Part shown: positions 1-10,004 of the stretch, piece by piece
Numbering within the stretch: the stretch's first letter is position 1
How the letters are laid out: the number at the start of each line of letters is the position of its first letter
Assembly (NCBI GenBank): GCA_015345905.1
Contig: JADDTR010000037.1
Span: 1-64,000, forward strand
Origin: Aotearoamyces nothofagi
Taxonomy: Eukaryota > Ascomycota > Leotiomycetes > Leotiales > Tympanidaceae
Direction: 5' to 3'
Length of the DNA: 64,000 nt
Translations under genes and position numbers: made by a program
The notes under the pieces: generated by a model
Databases searched by the model: none
Seen by the model: only the letters and a program-made list of their open reading frames with translations
What the model was told of the DNA's origin: nothing

Positions 1-519
1 GAGGAGGAACTTGCTCGGGCGGTAGAAAACGTTCTGGCGGAGGCGGGCGCTCTGGTGGAGGACGACGCTTTCGGCGCTGTATCCGAAGGAAATGCTGTAG
101 CAGAAGGCGACGCTGTAGCCGAGGACAACGCTGTGGCCGAGGACAACGCTGTGACCGAAGGAAATGCTGTGGCCGAAGGAAATGCTGTGGCCGAAGGAAA
201 TACTGTGGCCGAGGACGCCGGCGACCACTAGACCACTGGGATGAAGATGCCGCTCACCCAGGCTGAGCCCGCCGATGCTGCAACCGAGGGAGACGGTAAG
301 GGTGCGACTGAGGGTGGCGGTGATGTTGAGGGCGGCGGTGATGTTGAGGGCGGCGGTGCTATTGAGGAGGAGAGTGCTATTGAGGAGGAGAGTGCTGATG
401 AGGAGGGGAGTGCTGTTGCTGAAGCCGCCTTGACACCGCCCCGCCTTCCTGCAGTGACACCTACCCGCGTGCTTCGATCAGCAACTCGGCGCAGTGTAGG
501 TCAGTGTACTACTCATTAG
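1..519 (+). CDS. Partial acidic low-complexity ORF(s), unknown protein
   Basis: The frame is open from base 1 to a TAG at 229-231. It resumes in the same frame from an ATG at 241 to a stop ending at 519. Both halves are acidic and built of 18-bp (6-codon) repeats: about eight AV(A/T)E(G/D)(N/D)-type units at 76-219, then GDVEGG and SAIEEE units at about 310-415. The shared frame and style suggest one gene, either broken at 229 or spliced across it by an intron ending at that TAG. The C-terminal part turns basic (TPTRVLRSATRR). The gene begins outside the window and I do not recognise a family. Confidence 0.4.
76..219 (+). repeat. 18-bp coding tandem repeat, about 8 units
   Basis: Units of the type GCTGTGGCCGAAGGAAAT repeat every 18 bp with small changes and keep the reading frame. 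The protein therefore carries a six-residue acidic repeat. Confidence 0.85.
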
Positions 520-906
520 TTTATATAGCCCTCATTTGAATACAGCGGCACACTAGCATGTACTTTAATGAGAATAGTCGTCCATGAATACAAACCTAAG
601 TCTGCGGCCCACTGATTTCCCCGGCCCGGCCCGCTAAATGACTGTGCTGACCTGTGTGACCCCGCCGACCCTTGAGACTACAGCTTCTGCAATATAACTC
701 AGGGAACCCTGTAAGTTGCTCTGCCCTGATTTTCCCAGCCCGGCTTGGAAAATGAACCTGGAGGTACATTATACAGGCGCATGCACCCGGCCGGTACAGC
801 GCCTGCAGAGGCGCCGCGACTGTCCAGTTACAGAAGGAGTGAACTGCACTTGAGTAACAAGGCTGGAGGCTCGTCATCGCGACTCGTTGTTCGGGGCACT
901 GCATCT
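520..906. other. Intergenic stretch, no gene seen
   Basis: GC-moderate sequence with short overlapping ORFs on both strands, none with a recognisable motif. It ends where the 38-bp tandem repeat begins. Confidence 0.5.
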
Positions 907-1248
907 ACCGAAGCATTGCTTGTACAACTCAGGGTAGCATGCTCACCGAAGCATTGCTTATACAACTCAGGGTAGCATGCTCACCGAAGCATTGCTTGTA
1001 CAACTCTAGGCAACAGGCCTACCAGAGCATTGCTTGAACAACTCAGGGCAACAAGCTCACCGAAGCATTGCTTATAGAACTCATGGCAACAGGCTCACCG
1101 AAGCATTGCCTATACAACTCAGGGTAGCAGGCTCACCAAAGCACTGCTTATACAACTCAGGGTGGCAGGCTTACCAAAGCATTGCTTGTACAACTCAGTG
1201 CAACAGGCTCACTGAACCACTGCTTATATAACTCGGGGCACTACTTCG
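907..1248. repeat. 38-bp minisatellite, about 9 copies
   Basis: Units of the form ACCGAAGCATTGCTTGTACA followed by ACTCAGGGTAGCATGCTC start at 907, 945, 983, 1021, 1059, 1097, 1135, 1173 and 1211, an exact 38-bp step. Divergence increases rightward. Two further partial units occur at about 1500-1560, on the other side of the lysyl-tRNA synthetase fragment. Confidence 0.9.
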
Positions 1249-1260
1249 GCTCTGTACTTA

Positions 1261-1467
1261 TACAAGTTCCAGGTTAACAGTAACCTCAAAGATTTCGTCG
1301 AGAAGTACGATTCCCTTAAGTCTAGCGAGCACTGCAAAGGTGTCGAGATCAGAGTGGAAGGTAGAATCTACAACAAGCGCATGTCAGGCCCCAAGCTTGT
1401 CGTCTACAACATAAGGTCTAGCGGCATCAAGATGCAAGTTATTTGCCAGGCTCAAGAGGCTACTGAA
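1261..1467 (+). pseudogene. Stranded lysyl-tRNA synthetase fragment (OB-fold region)
   Basis: Translation in frame from 1261 gives about 69 residues beginning YKFQVNSNLKDFVEKY and including VEGRIYNKRMSGPKLVVYN and IKMQVICQAQEAT. This matches the N-terminal anticodon-binding OB-fold of eukaryotic cytosolic lysyl-tRNA synthetase (family pattern FQV..L..F, GRI..KR.SG.KL.FYD, KVQVMCQA). Neither the upstream N-terminus nor the class II catalytic core is present. The fragment is bounded by the 38-bp minisatellite on both sides and its frame runs on into the 45-bp repeats. It is a copy of part of a host gene, not a working synthetase. Family assignment is confident; how the fragment arrived is unknown. 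Confidence 0.8.
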
Positions 1468-1592
1468 GGTGGGGTGCCTTTTGTACAACAGTACAAGTAC
1501 AGAACTCAGGGCAGTAGACTCACTGGAGCATTGCTTATACAGCTCAGGGCAGTAGACTTACTGTCACGACTTGCATCGGGAGGGTCTATAAT

Positions 1593-1767
1593 AAGGCTAC
1601 AAACACAAGTGTCTCCAGTCACTTGGGGGCCCGCGGTAAGGCTACAAACACAAGTGTCCCTAGTCACTTGGGGGCCTGCAGTAAGGCTACAAACACAGGT
1701 GTATCTAGTCACTCGAGGGCCTGTAATAAAGCTACAAATACAAACGGCGCCAGCCGCATTCACCAAG
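1593..1767. repeat. 45-bp tandem repeat, about 3.8 copies
   Basis: Units beginning AAGGCTACAAACACAAGTGT start at 1593, 1638, 1683 and 1728 (the last decayed). The 45-bp period keeps the frame and would encode a 15-residue repeat RLQTQVSPVTWGPAV in the frame continuing from the lysyl-tRNA synthetase fragment. Confidence 0.85.
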
Positions 1768-2054
1768 ATATCATGGCCTGGGAGTGTTTAGTTTACACTG
1801 CAGTTCCCTTAGAAAATAGTAAATAGTCTAATAAATTTAATATTTGTATATATATATATATAATATTTTGACAATTTAATTAAATAAATATTTATATAAA
1901 TAATAACTAGACCTCTATATAACTCTAATATTACAGCTACTACAGACCTTTAATTTAATGTCTAACTGGCTTATTAAAATACTTACTGTCTGTCTGTATA
2001 GTATATAGACTCTGACTCTATATACCTGCTCTAGACTGTCTCTTATATACACTA

Positions 2055-2505
2055 GGCAGAGTGTATATTACTGGAGCAAGCGTCTCTAGAGCAGGTGTCA
2101 CTATTAGTACAGAGGTGTCGATTGAGCCCTAGACTGTATACTTCATCTGCTTTAATTGAAGTAACCAACTAAGAGGCCTCTAGAGTTACAGCTAAAGTAG
2201 TAGGCCTATACACGATGGGTATATAACTCTAAGCATCTGGAGTGTAAAATAACTAAGGAATTGGATATAGACGCCTCTANGGCAGAGTGTATATTACTGG
2301 AGCAAGCGTCTCTAGAGCAGGTGTCACTATTAGTACAGAGGTGTCGATTGAGCCCTAGACTGTATACTTCATCTGCTTTAATTGAAGTAACCAACTAAGA
2401 GGCCTCTAGAGTTACAGCTAAAGTAGTAGGCCTATACACGATGGGTATATAACTCTAAGCATCTGGAGTGTAAAATAACTAAGGAATTGGATATAGACGC
2501 CTCTA
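2055..2505. other. Assembly junction: 225-bp sequence repeated on both sides of one N
   Basis: Bases 2055-2279 appear identical to 2281-2505, with a single N at 2280 exactly between them. This is what two overlapping but unmerged contig ends look like. Confidence 0.85.
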
Positions 2506-2519
2506 CAAACTGGACACCT

Positions 2520-3560
2520 GCACTCCTACAAATGGAGTGAATTGGGTGTATGCACTTCTAGGAATTGGGTGTATATGCTCCTAGGAATTGGGTGTACACG
2601 CTCCTGGGAATTCAGTGCCTGTATACTTAGGCAACCCCAGCACACCGAGGAATTCAGTACACCCGCCCCTACAAATTGAGTGAACTGGGTACATCCGCTC
2701 TTTAAGAGTACAGTGTATACAATTCTAAGAATTCTATATACCTGCTTCTATAAATTTAGTAAACTGGATATACATGCTCTCTAGGAATTCGGTACACACG
2801 CTCTCTAGTAATTCGNCACGCTCCTGGGAATTCAGTGCCTGTATACTTAGGCAACCCCAGCACACCGAGGAATTCAGTACACCCGCCCCTACAAATTGAG
2901 TGAACTGGGTACATCCGCTCTTTAAGAGTACAGTGTATACAATTCTAAGAATTCTATATACCTGCTTCTATAAATTTAGTAAACTGGATATACATGCTCT
3001 CTAGGAATTCGGTACACACGCTCTCTAGTAATTCGGTACCTGTATAATCAGGCAACCCTAATACTTAGGATATCCGCCTCTACAAATTGAGTGAATTGAG
3101 TGCACCCGCTCTCTAGGAATTCGGTGTATACTTCCTAGGAATTGAGTGAATTGAGTGCAACGGCTCTCTAGGAATTAGGTGTATGCTTCCTAGAAATTGG
3201 GTGAATTGGGTGTACACTGCTGTCTAGGAATTGGGTGCATGCACTCTCTAGGAATTGGGTTGCCTGTATACTCAGGCAACCCCATTCAGGAATTCGGTAC
3301 ATGCACTCGGTAGTGTGTACGCTCCTAGGAATTGAGTGAATTAGGTGTACACCGCTTCCTAGAAATTGGGTGCACACGCTCCTAGGAATTGGGTGTACAC
3401 ACTCTCTAGGAATTGGGTGTATATACTCTCCAGGAATTGGGTGTATATACACTTCCTAGGAATAGGAGTGTACACTCTCCAGGAATTGGGTGTGTACACT
3501 CCTAGAAATTGAGTGCCTATATACTCAGGCAACCCCATTCAGGAATTCGGTGCACATGCA
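2520..3560. repeat. Degenerate 20-30 bp minisatellite
   Basis: Variants of CTCCTAGGAATTGGGTGTAC recur dozens of times with irregular spacing. The reverse strand therefore reads as a spurious HPIPRE/CTQFLG repeat peptide. A diverged, AT-shifted version is present at about 5870-6180. Confidence 0.8.
2597..3035. other. Assembly junction: 219-bp sequence repeated on both sides of one N
   Basis: Bases 2597-2815 recur at 2817-3035 with a single N at 2816 between them, the same pattern as the junction at 2280. Confidence 0.85.
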
Positions 3561-3589
3561 TGCAACCGAAGAACAGGCAATTCCAGGAA

Positions 3590-3835
3590 CTAAACACATG
3601 AATAACTCAACAACCACTACAGATATACTAATTCTGAGAGCGGCAATGAAACTGCACGATTGAGTACATCTAGGCTCTAAATTCTAGGGCCTGTAGGACC
3701 ACGTTGAAATTCTTAGGGTTATTGGTATTACAGTGTAATACCGATGGGTGCCTGCATGGACCACACCTTAAATCTCCCATAGTAAAAAATTGGTATTACA
3801 GTGTAATACCAGAGCACTAGTATTAGAGCTCTACT
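3590..3835. repeat. Palindrome-bearing repeat, less mutated copy
   Basis: It contains the near-perfect palindrome GGTATTACAGTGTAATACC at 3724-3742 and again at 3792-3810, 68 bp apart. The outward halves resemble short terminal inverted repeats starting CAGTG/CACTG after TA, so the 68-bp block could be a very small MITE-like unit. The same block with transitions recurs at 6440-6842. Confidence 0.6.
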
Positions 3836-5159
3836 TACAAGGTAACTTAAGTCGATTCTTAAAGAAGGTAAAAAGAGAGAAATCGAGGAGAGGAATTGAC
3901 TCTTATATATTCCTGACTTAGTATAGAGGTTACTACTATTCTTTGTTGTCAATAGATAGAGGCTTTCTTTATTGTTAATAGACAGAAGCTTTCTTTGTTG
4001 TCAATAGTATACAGCTTAGTATTGTAAAACCTTTTCTTTGTTTGATTACTGTCTAAAATAAGCAATTCACTAAAAGGAAACAATAGCTGCCTAAAACAGT
4101 AAATTGCTTTTTCTTGTCTATAAAGAGAGTCTTCTCCCCTGCTTCTACTCTCTCCTTCTTTTTCTTCAAGACCCTCTCCCTCTACCAAAGTAAGTACAGT
4201 AATGTATAACAGTAATATAGAGTGTCTAGATTTTAGCTGATCTAATAGTATTACAATTTACAATACCTCAGGTGAAAAAGTCATCTAAGAAGGTCAGCCT
4301 TCAAGACTAAGGTAAGTATACCCTCTATCCTCTCTCTTCTCTTCTCTCCCTCTATTACTTCAGACTATTAACCTTACATTATAGACACTTGTACTACTTT
4401 ATATATCCCTTTATACACCAAGGCAATTGTAAACCATTGGTAGTATAATATCACCAAGGCTATATAGGATTGAACCTATAAGGCCAACAAGCTCTACCTC
4501 TACTCAAGGCCTTCTAGAGTCTTGAACAACCCTTGCTCTATAAAGGTAGATAGTAAGTAATCCCCTATCTAATATATATAGTTACTAATCAAGAATAGCC
4601 TATACTCTACTTGAAATTAGATACTACTAAAAGGAGGTTGGATTCCTTCTGCCAAAATTGGCATTCTAGCACCTAGTTTATAAAATCACCTAGGATATAA
4701 GGATAGACGGCAGTCTGTAGTACTAGTCCTCTACTATCCTAGTACTCTAGAAGGCCAGTAAGGTATACCTGACCTTGTTCTTTGAGAGTAAGTTGAATCT
4801 CCCTACTAATTAATGATGAAATAACTAATGAATTCTAGCTTCCAATATATATACAATCTATACTAAGTATATCACTATCTAGAGCAAGGATATACAGCTG
4901 ATAAAGTGGTTTTGTACCTCTGTAGTAGTCCAAGGAGTCTACAATTTGTAAATAAAAAAAATTTAACTGTAATCCTACTTTTGTAGTTATTAGTATAACA
5001 GTAACAGTAAACAGTAATACAATAACATCTGGAATTGTAGATATATTATACCTTTAAAATTCCTATATTTTCTAAACAGTAATACTCAACAGTAATACAA
5101 TGATATATAAAATCTTAAACTATTCCGATTTTAATATAAATAATCTAATAATACATTTA

Positions 5160-5460
5160 ATCATTATAGACCGTTTCTTAGACTGGACCGTTTTACTTTA
5201 GACTGAACTAGACTATTTTAAAACAGTTTAGTTTAGTCTAGAGATTCCTAGACTGAACTATTTTAAAATGGTCTAGTCTAGTCTTACTATCTAAATAGTC
5301 TATAGTATTATAATCTAGACCGGACCATTAATATCAATCTAGTCCTAGACTGGACTATTCCAAAATGGTCTAGTCTAGTTTCAGAAGAAACAGTCCAGTC
5401 TATAAAACAGTCTATAAATTACTCTTGAGACTAGACTAAACTGGACTGTTGGCTAGTCTA
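5160..5460. repeat. Cluster of AGACTGGAC-type palindromes
   Basis: Variants of TAGACTGGACTATTTT and its reverse complement AAAATGGTCTAGTCTA occur back-to-back several times (about 5200-5290 and 5340-5460). The block could fold into a series of hairpins. Confidence 0.65.
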
Positions 5461-5869
5461 ATTCTTACTATATCTTATAGTAAGTTACTATAAGCTATTA
5501 TAATATATAGTAAATTACAATAAGATATAGTACTTTAATATATACTACTAGATAAATATTCATTGTAATTCAATGAATTGAATTGTTTAAGAATAGATAT
5601 TACTAGAGATTTAAGATATATACTTATAAATATTGAAGAAGTTGTATAAAGAGTATTACTTAGACAAATTAGATAGATTTGGATATATATACCTCCTTTG
5701 AATTTTATATACTTAATAAGTACTAAGACCTTTATATTATCTTATAGTAACTTACTATAGTATTTATATACAGATCTAATATAATATACTAATAGCTGTA
5801 TATATACTAATATTTTTTATATAGGCCTTAGTATAGATTATATATAATCTACTAGGTTATAGAGATAGA

Positions 5870-6180
5870 AATTAGATATATACTTTTTAGAAATTGAGTA
5901 AATTAGATATATATTACTTTCTAGAAATTGTATATATACTGTTTTCTAAAAATAGAAGTATATACTTTCTAGAAATTGGATATATATATACTTTCTAGAA
6001 ATAGAAGCTTTTCTAGAAGTGTATACTTTTTAAGAATTAGATATATATATACTTTCTAGAAATAGAAGCTTTTCTAAAAGTATATACTTTCTAGAAATAG
6101 AAGTATACACTTTCTAGAAATAGAAGTATATACTTTCTAGAAATTAGATATATATATACTTTCTAGAAATAGAAGTATCT
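5870..6180. repeat. AT-shifted copy of the 2520-3560 minisatellite
   Basis: Units such as TACTTTCTAGAAATTAGATA align with CACTCTCTAGGAATTGGGTG of the first array by C-to-T and G-to-A changes only. Confidence 0.65.
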
Positions 6181-6439
6181 AATAACTATAGTTATTACTA
6201 TTGCCTTTACTAAAACCTTTATATTATCTTATAGTAAGCTATTATACTTTATAGTAATTTACTATATTATTTGTATATAGATCTAATATAATATACTAGT
6301 AGCTATATATATATTAATATCTTTTATATAGACCTTAGTATATATTATATATAATCTACTAGATTATAGAGATAGGTCTTAATATAGATTATATATAATC
6401 TACTAGATTATAGAGATAGAGATAGTATTAAAATAGCCA

Positions 6440-6842
6440 ACTCTAAGAACTAAATATATAAATAACTCAACAACTACTATAAATATATTAATTCTAAGAG
6501 TAGTATTAAAACTATACTATTAAGTATATTTAGACCTTAAATTCTAGAGCTTATAGAAGTACTTTGAAATTATTAGAGTTATTGGTATTATAGTATAATA
6601 CTATTAGATGTCTATATAGACCAAACCTTAAATCTCTTATAGTAAAAAATTGGTATTATAGTATAATACTAGAGAAATAGTATTAGAGCCTATAGAGACA
6701 CTTTGAAATTATTAGAGTTATTAGTATTATAGTATAATACCATTAGGTGCCTAGTCTATATAGACCAAACCTTAAATCTCCTATAGTAAAAAATTGGTAT
6801 TATAGTATAATACCAGAGAAATAGTATTAGGGGTCTGTAGAA
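6440..6842. repeat. Palindrome-bearing repeat, heavily mutated copy
   Basis: It aligns base for base with 3590-3835 but with most C read as T and most G as A. The palindrome is present four times (about 6584, 6652, 6723, 6796) because the inner block is duplicated. Its right end runs into the 3' end of the adjoining reverse-strand gene. Confidence 0.7.
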
Positions 6843-8275
6843 GCTGTCTTGGCTAGATCCTTAGCTATGCTTGAGACAGGTGGCTGTATCCGTTTGCTTC
6901 TGCGCGGAGTTACACGGTCAGGCAGAGGCGAGGGCTGCGGTTCTGCTGCATCTACACTAGAAGAGAATGGTAGGCTATCAGAGGATACATTTTGTAAGAT
7001 GTTCAGTCGCCGTTGAGGCCTGGGCTTTTTCTTTCCAGCTGCCTTTGATACCTTTGATGAATGGACTGGGCCAAGAGATGAACTTGTCGCTGGCTGCAGC
7101 TGCCCATCTTTATGGGAGGGCTTTTTCCCGCTTGGTCGTGATGCCTGCCCCGTTGTAGGACGAAGAACCCGTTTACCCGTTCTGAGACGAGGTGAATTTG
7201 GCGCTGAGGGAGAGCGCTCGGCGTCACCATTCTCTAATCGGGCTGTATCGATATCTCCAGACGGCCTCTGTTGAGAGGAATTCTTGGCGCCAGACGCCTG
7301 GCGGTGATTTGGTTCAACGGGAGAAGGAGATCCAAAAATGCCTATGGCAGATGCTTCTCCCACTTCATGGCTACCGTTTACAAGTGGGTTTGCTGGAACA
7401 GGGGCAGCATCGTCGGCGGCTTCCTCCTCAAGAGGCTCTTCATGCTTCCACGACATTCCAGGCAGTACACCCCATCGTTTGTTCCAAATCCCTCGCTTGG
7501 TCCAGGTGTTCTTGACATTCTCGTATGCCTTCGTATTGATATCGGGAAGGCCCACACCATCGGGAAGGCCTACACCGGTGCCTTCCCCACTCGTGGATTC
7601 GTCTTGATTTCGTTCGCGTTCTTTCGATATCTGATAAACAAACTGATGATATGGACGGGAAGCCTCACGTTCACGGTCCCGTATAACTCGCCGTTCTGCA
7701 ATCTGTCGCTTTTCTTCATCGCTCTTTGGCCGTTTCGGTTTCGGCTGTGGCTGCTTTGGGGAAAAAAGAGGAAGAGAGGTTTCTGCTTCCGAGTCCGTCT
7801 CCGATTCCGACTCAAGCTCGAGCGGTTCTTCGTGCTTCCACCGCCCAGAAGCGAACTTGTTCCATTTGTTGTTCCAGATGCCTTGCTCGACCCAGCGCTT
7901 CTTGACGTTTTCATAGGCAATTTCAGAGGGGTTGGACCCAACAGGTAGGCGGTGTGTTCTATTCAGACTTGCCTCGAAGATGCGCTTCCTTTCGTCGCTT
8001 CTCTGAGCTGCGAATTGTTTGCGAGGTTCTGAGGCGCGACGCTCGAGTCCTAACTGGACTCGTCGCTCCTGATAGCGTCGCTGCTCCTCGCTAGGAGGAT
8101 TTGGACTTTGAGATCGAGTTATTGTACCCGATCGATCTGATGTATATAGTGGTGGAGAATCGTCAAACCGTTCTCTCGCACGATCGAGTCGCTGCGGATC
8201 TCCCTCTAATCCTGCCAGAGCTCTCTGAGCCCTAGCCAACCCGTCCCCACGAAGAGTGTCGGCAAAACCAGCCAT
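6827..8275 (-). CDS. Unknown protein with internal duplication (YENV..W..GIWN repeats)
   Basis: A single-exon ORF of 482 residues. Two copies of a roughly 90-residue unit are visible at about residues 62-155 and 186-275. Each has a charged EE.R...ERRV segment, a QF..Q.S.ER segment, and a conserved AYENVK..W...GIWN..W core ending WKHEEPLE. The rest is acidic, Pro/Ser-rich and probably disordered, ending with basic stretches (RRSKR) that would suit a nuclear protein. I do not recognise a named family. Codon use is GC-normal, in sharp contrast to the AT-rich DNA on both sides. The TAA stop (6827-6829) and the last few residues lie inside the repeat copy described at 6440-6842, so the native C-terminus may have been replaced. 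Confidence 0.75.
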   Translation of the reverse strand: MAGFADTLRGDGLARAQRALAGLEGDPQRLDRARERFDDSPPLYTSDRSGTITRSQSPNPPSEEQRRYQERRVQLGLERRASEPRKQFAAQRSDERKRIFEASLNRTHRLPVGSNPSEIAYENVKKRWVEQGIWNNKWNKFASGRWKHEEPLELESESETDSEAETSLPLFSPKQPQPKPKRPKSDEEKRQIAERRVIRDREREASRPYHQFVYQISKERERNQDESTSGEGTGVGLPDGVGLPDINTKAYENVKNTWTKRGIWNKRWGVLPGMSWKHEEPLEEEAADDAAPVPANPLVNGSHEVGEASAIGIFGSPSPVEPNHRQASGAKNSSQQRPSGDIDTARLENGDAERSPSAPNSPRLRTGKRVLRPTTGQASRPSGKKPSHKDGQLQPATSSSLGPVHSSKVSKAAGKKKPRPQRRLNILQNVSSDSLPFSSSVDAAEPQPSPLPDRVTPRRSKRIQPPVSSIAKDLAKTASTDP

Positions 8276-10004
8276 GAGTATTATCGTCTAGCAGTAGACG
8301 CTAGATTGTATATAGAGGGAAGGTTGAGTGAAAAAGTATTTCATATAGGAGAAAGGCGGACACTGGTAGAAGTTTCGATAAAGAGCTGTATACAAGAAAC
8401 TATTCCGGAGGTTGCCGTGTTTATTTTAGGATTAGCGCCATGCAGCAGAGCGAATAGAACTTTATCCTGCCGATTTTTATACAGGGACAATTCACGTGAT
8501 TAGAGTGATTAGAGTAGGTGTCAACAAGACTTTTGTAGACTGTAGAACAACAGCAACAGCATTTATTTTCAGTATTAAAGTAGATTATAATAGTATATAG
8601 AGTATATATATAATAGATAATTCTTATCTATATCTTTAAATCCTATTAAAAGTAGAAAATTTCTTAGCAAATTCTAGGAAGTATAAATTTTATCTCTAGA
8701 ATATATTGAATTTTAGTATAAAATCAATATCAATAAAGAAAATTTATATTCTAGACAAGTTTTAGAAAATATTAAAGTAGAATAGAGTATTTTAGAAATA
8801 GAATAGAATACTTTAGAAATAGAATAAAGTATTTAATTATTAACAACAAGGAATTTATTAGATAATTTTAAAATTTAATATATTGAAAATATATTAACAA
8901 GTATAGACTATTAATTTAAAGTAATATTACTAAAAGTTATTGCTAAAGTTATTATTAACAAAGAATTAAATAAGTAAAAAAAATCAGCTAAAAATATATA
9001 AATCAATAAAAAGTATAGATATATATATATACTTTTTAATATAGCTATACTATTTTAATCTCTGTTTAAAATTTAATTTTTCTTATTAGTAATAAGTATA
9101 TATACTTTACTTTATATATAACTTTAAAAGTAATTACAATTGATAAAAATAGTATATAATTAGACTATATATAATTAAACTTTATATAATCAATAGATAT
9201 ATAACTTTAAAAACTTAGAATATAAATAACTAAAGAACTATTATAGATATATTAATTCTAAAAGTAGATATAAAAGATAAATAAATAAATTTAAAGAGCT
9301 CTTTATAAAGAGAATAAAAGTTTTTTAATACTGAATAGATTATTAATATCTATAATTTATTTAAAAACTAAAAAGAGAAAAGAGAAAAAGAAAAAAAGTA
9401 CTATATTTATCTTTCTCTATTATAGAGATTGATAAAAGTAGTATAAAGAAGGCTATTATTGTTGTTATTATTTGAAAGTAAGATTTTGTCTTTAGTATCT
9501 AAAATATATTATATATTTATAGCTTAAGTAGATTATAGAACCAAATCCTATATATAAGATTAATATTTATTTATATCTATTGTATTATATAACTACTATA
9601 TTATATAATCTTATCTACAAGATTATAGTAAAATCTGAGAGGCTCTAGAGCCTGTATAGAGCCGACCAGTAGGATTTTAGCAAAGCGGCTACTGACCTTG
9701 TATCTATATACTTATTAGATAGGCGGTCCGCTTGTATAGACAGCTCGCTTGTAAAATACGTTGTACTACTTCACTTATACTGGCCCTCGGTAGATAGTCA
9801 ATTCTGACGATTACAGGGGACCCTTGGAGCAAAGACTTTTTGTTGTCCGGCTTCTTGATATCCTCGGTAGAGGCGAATTAAAATGACCTGATTAGATAGA
9901 CCCTTCTAATCTTGATTTAGCGGAATAACATCAGCCTTATACAAACTGTATAGCAGCGTCGCCGACTCCTAGAAGACGTCTGCCCTATACGGCCAACTAT
10001 AACG
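8276..10004. other. AT-rich gene-free stretch, then P450 promoter
   Basis: 8520-9620 is strongly AT-rich with no usable ORF, probably decayed repeat DNA. Composition returns to normal from about 9650. 9650-10004 is the likely promoter and leader of the P450 gene. A 65-codon ORF at 8306-8503 has no supporting feature. Confidence 0.6.

Larger units (their letters stand above)
1810..6826. repeat. AT-rich, RIP-like repeat island
   Basis: About 5 kb of AT-rich sequence with dense TATA tracts, stops in all frames and no credible gene. It includes a degenerate minisatellite (2520-3560), a palindrome-bearing repeat present as a mild copy (3590-3835) and a heavily C-to-T/G-to-A changed copy (6440-6842), a palindromic block (5160-5460), and two single-N junctions. 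The paired copies differ almost only by transitions, the expected mark of repeat-induced point mutation. No transposase or polymerase motif could be read. Confidence 0.75.

Noticed and set aside
907-1248. CRISPR-like array
   Set aside because: The 38-bp units are contiguous without unique spacers, and the genome is eukaryotic; this is a minisatellite.
3168-3452. Reverse ORF with HPIPRE repeats
   Set aside because: It is the translation of a non-coding minisatellite in AT-rich DNA.
8306-8503. 65-codon ORF upstream of the duplicated-module gene
   Set aside because: Short, unmatched and in the divergent promoter area; no evidence for coding.
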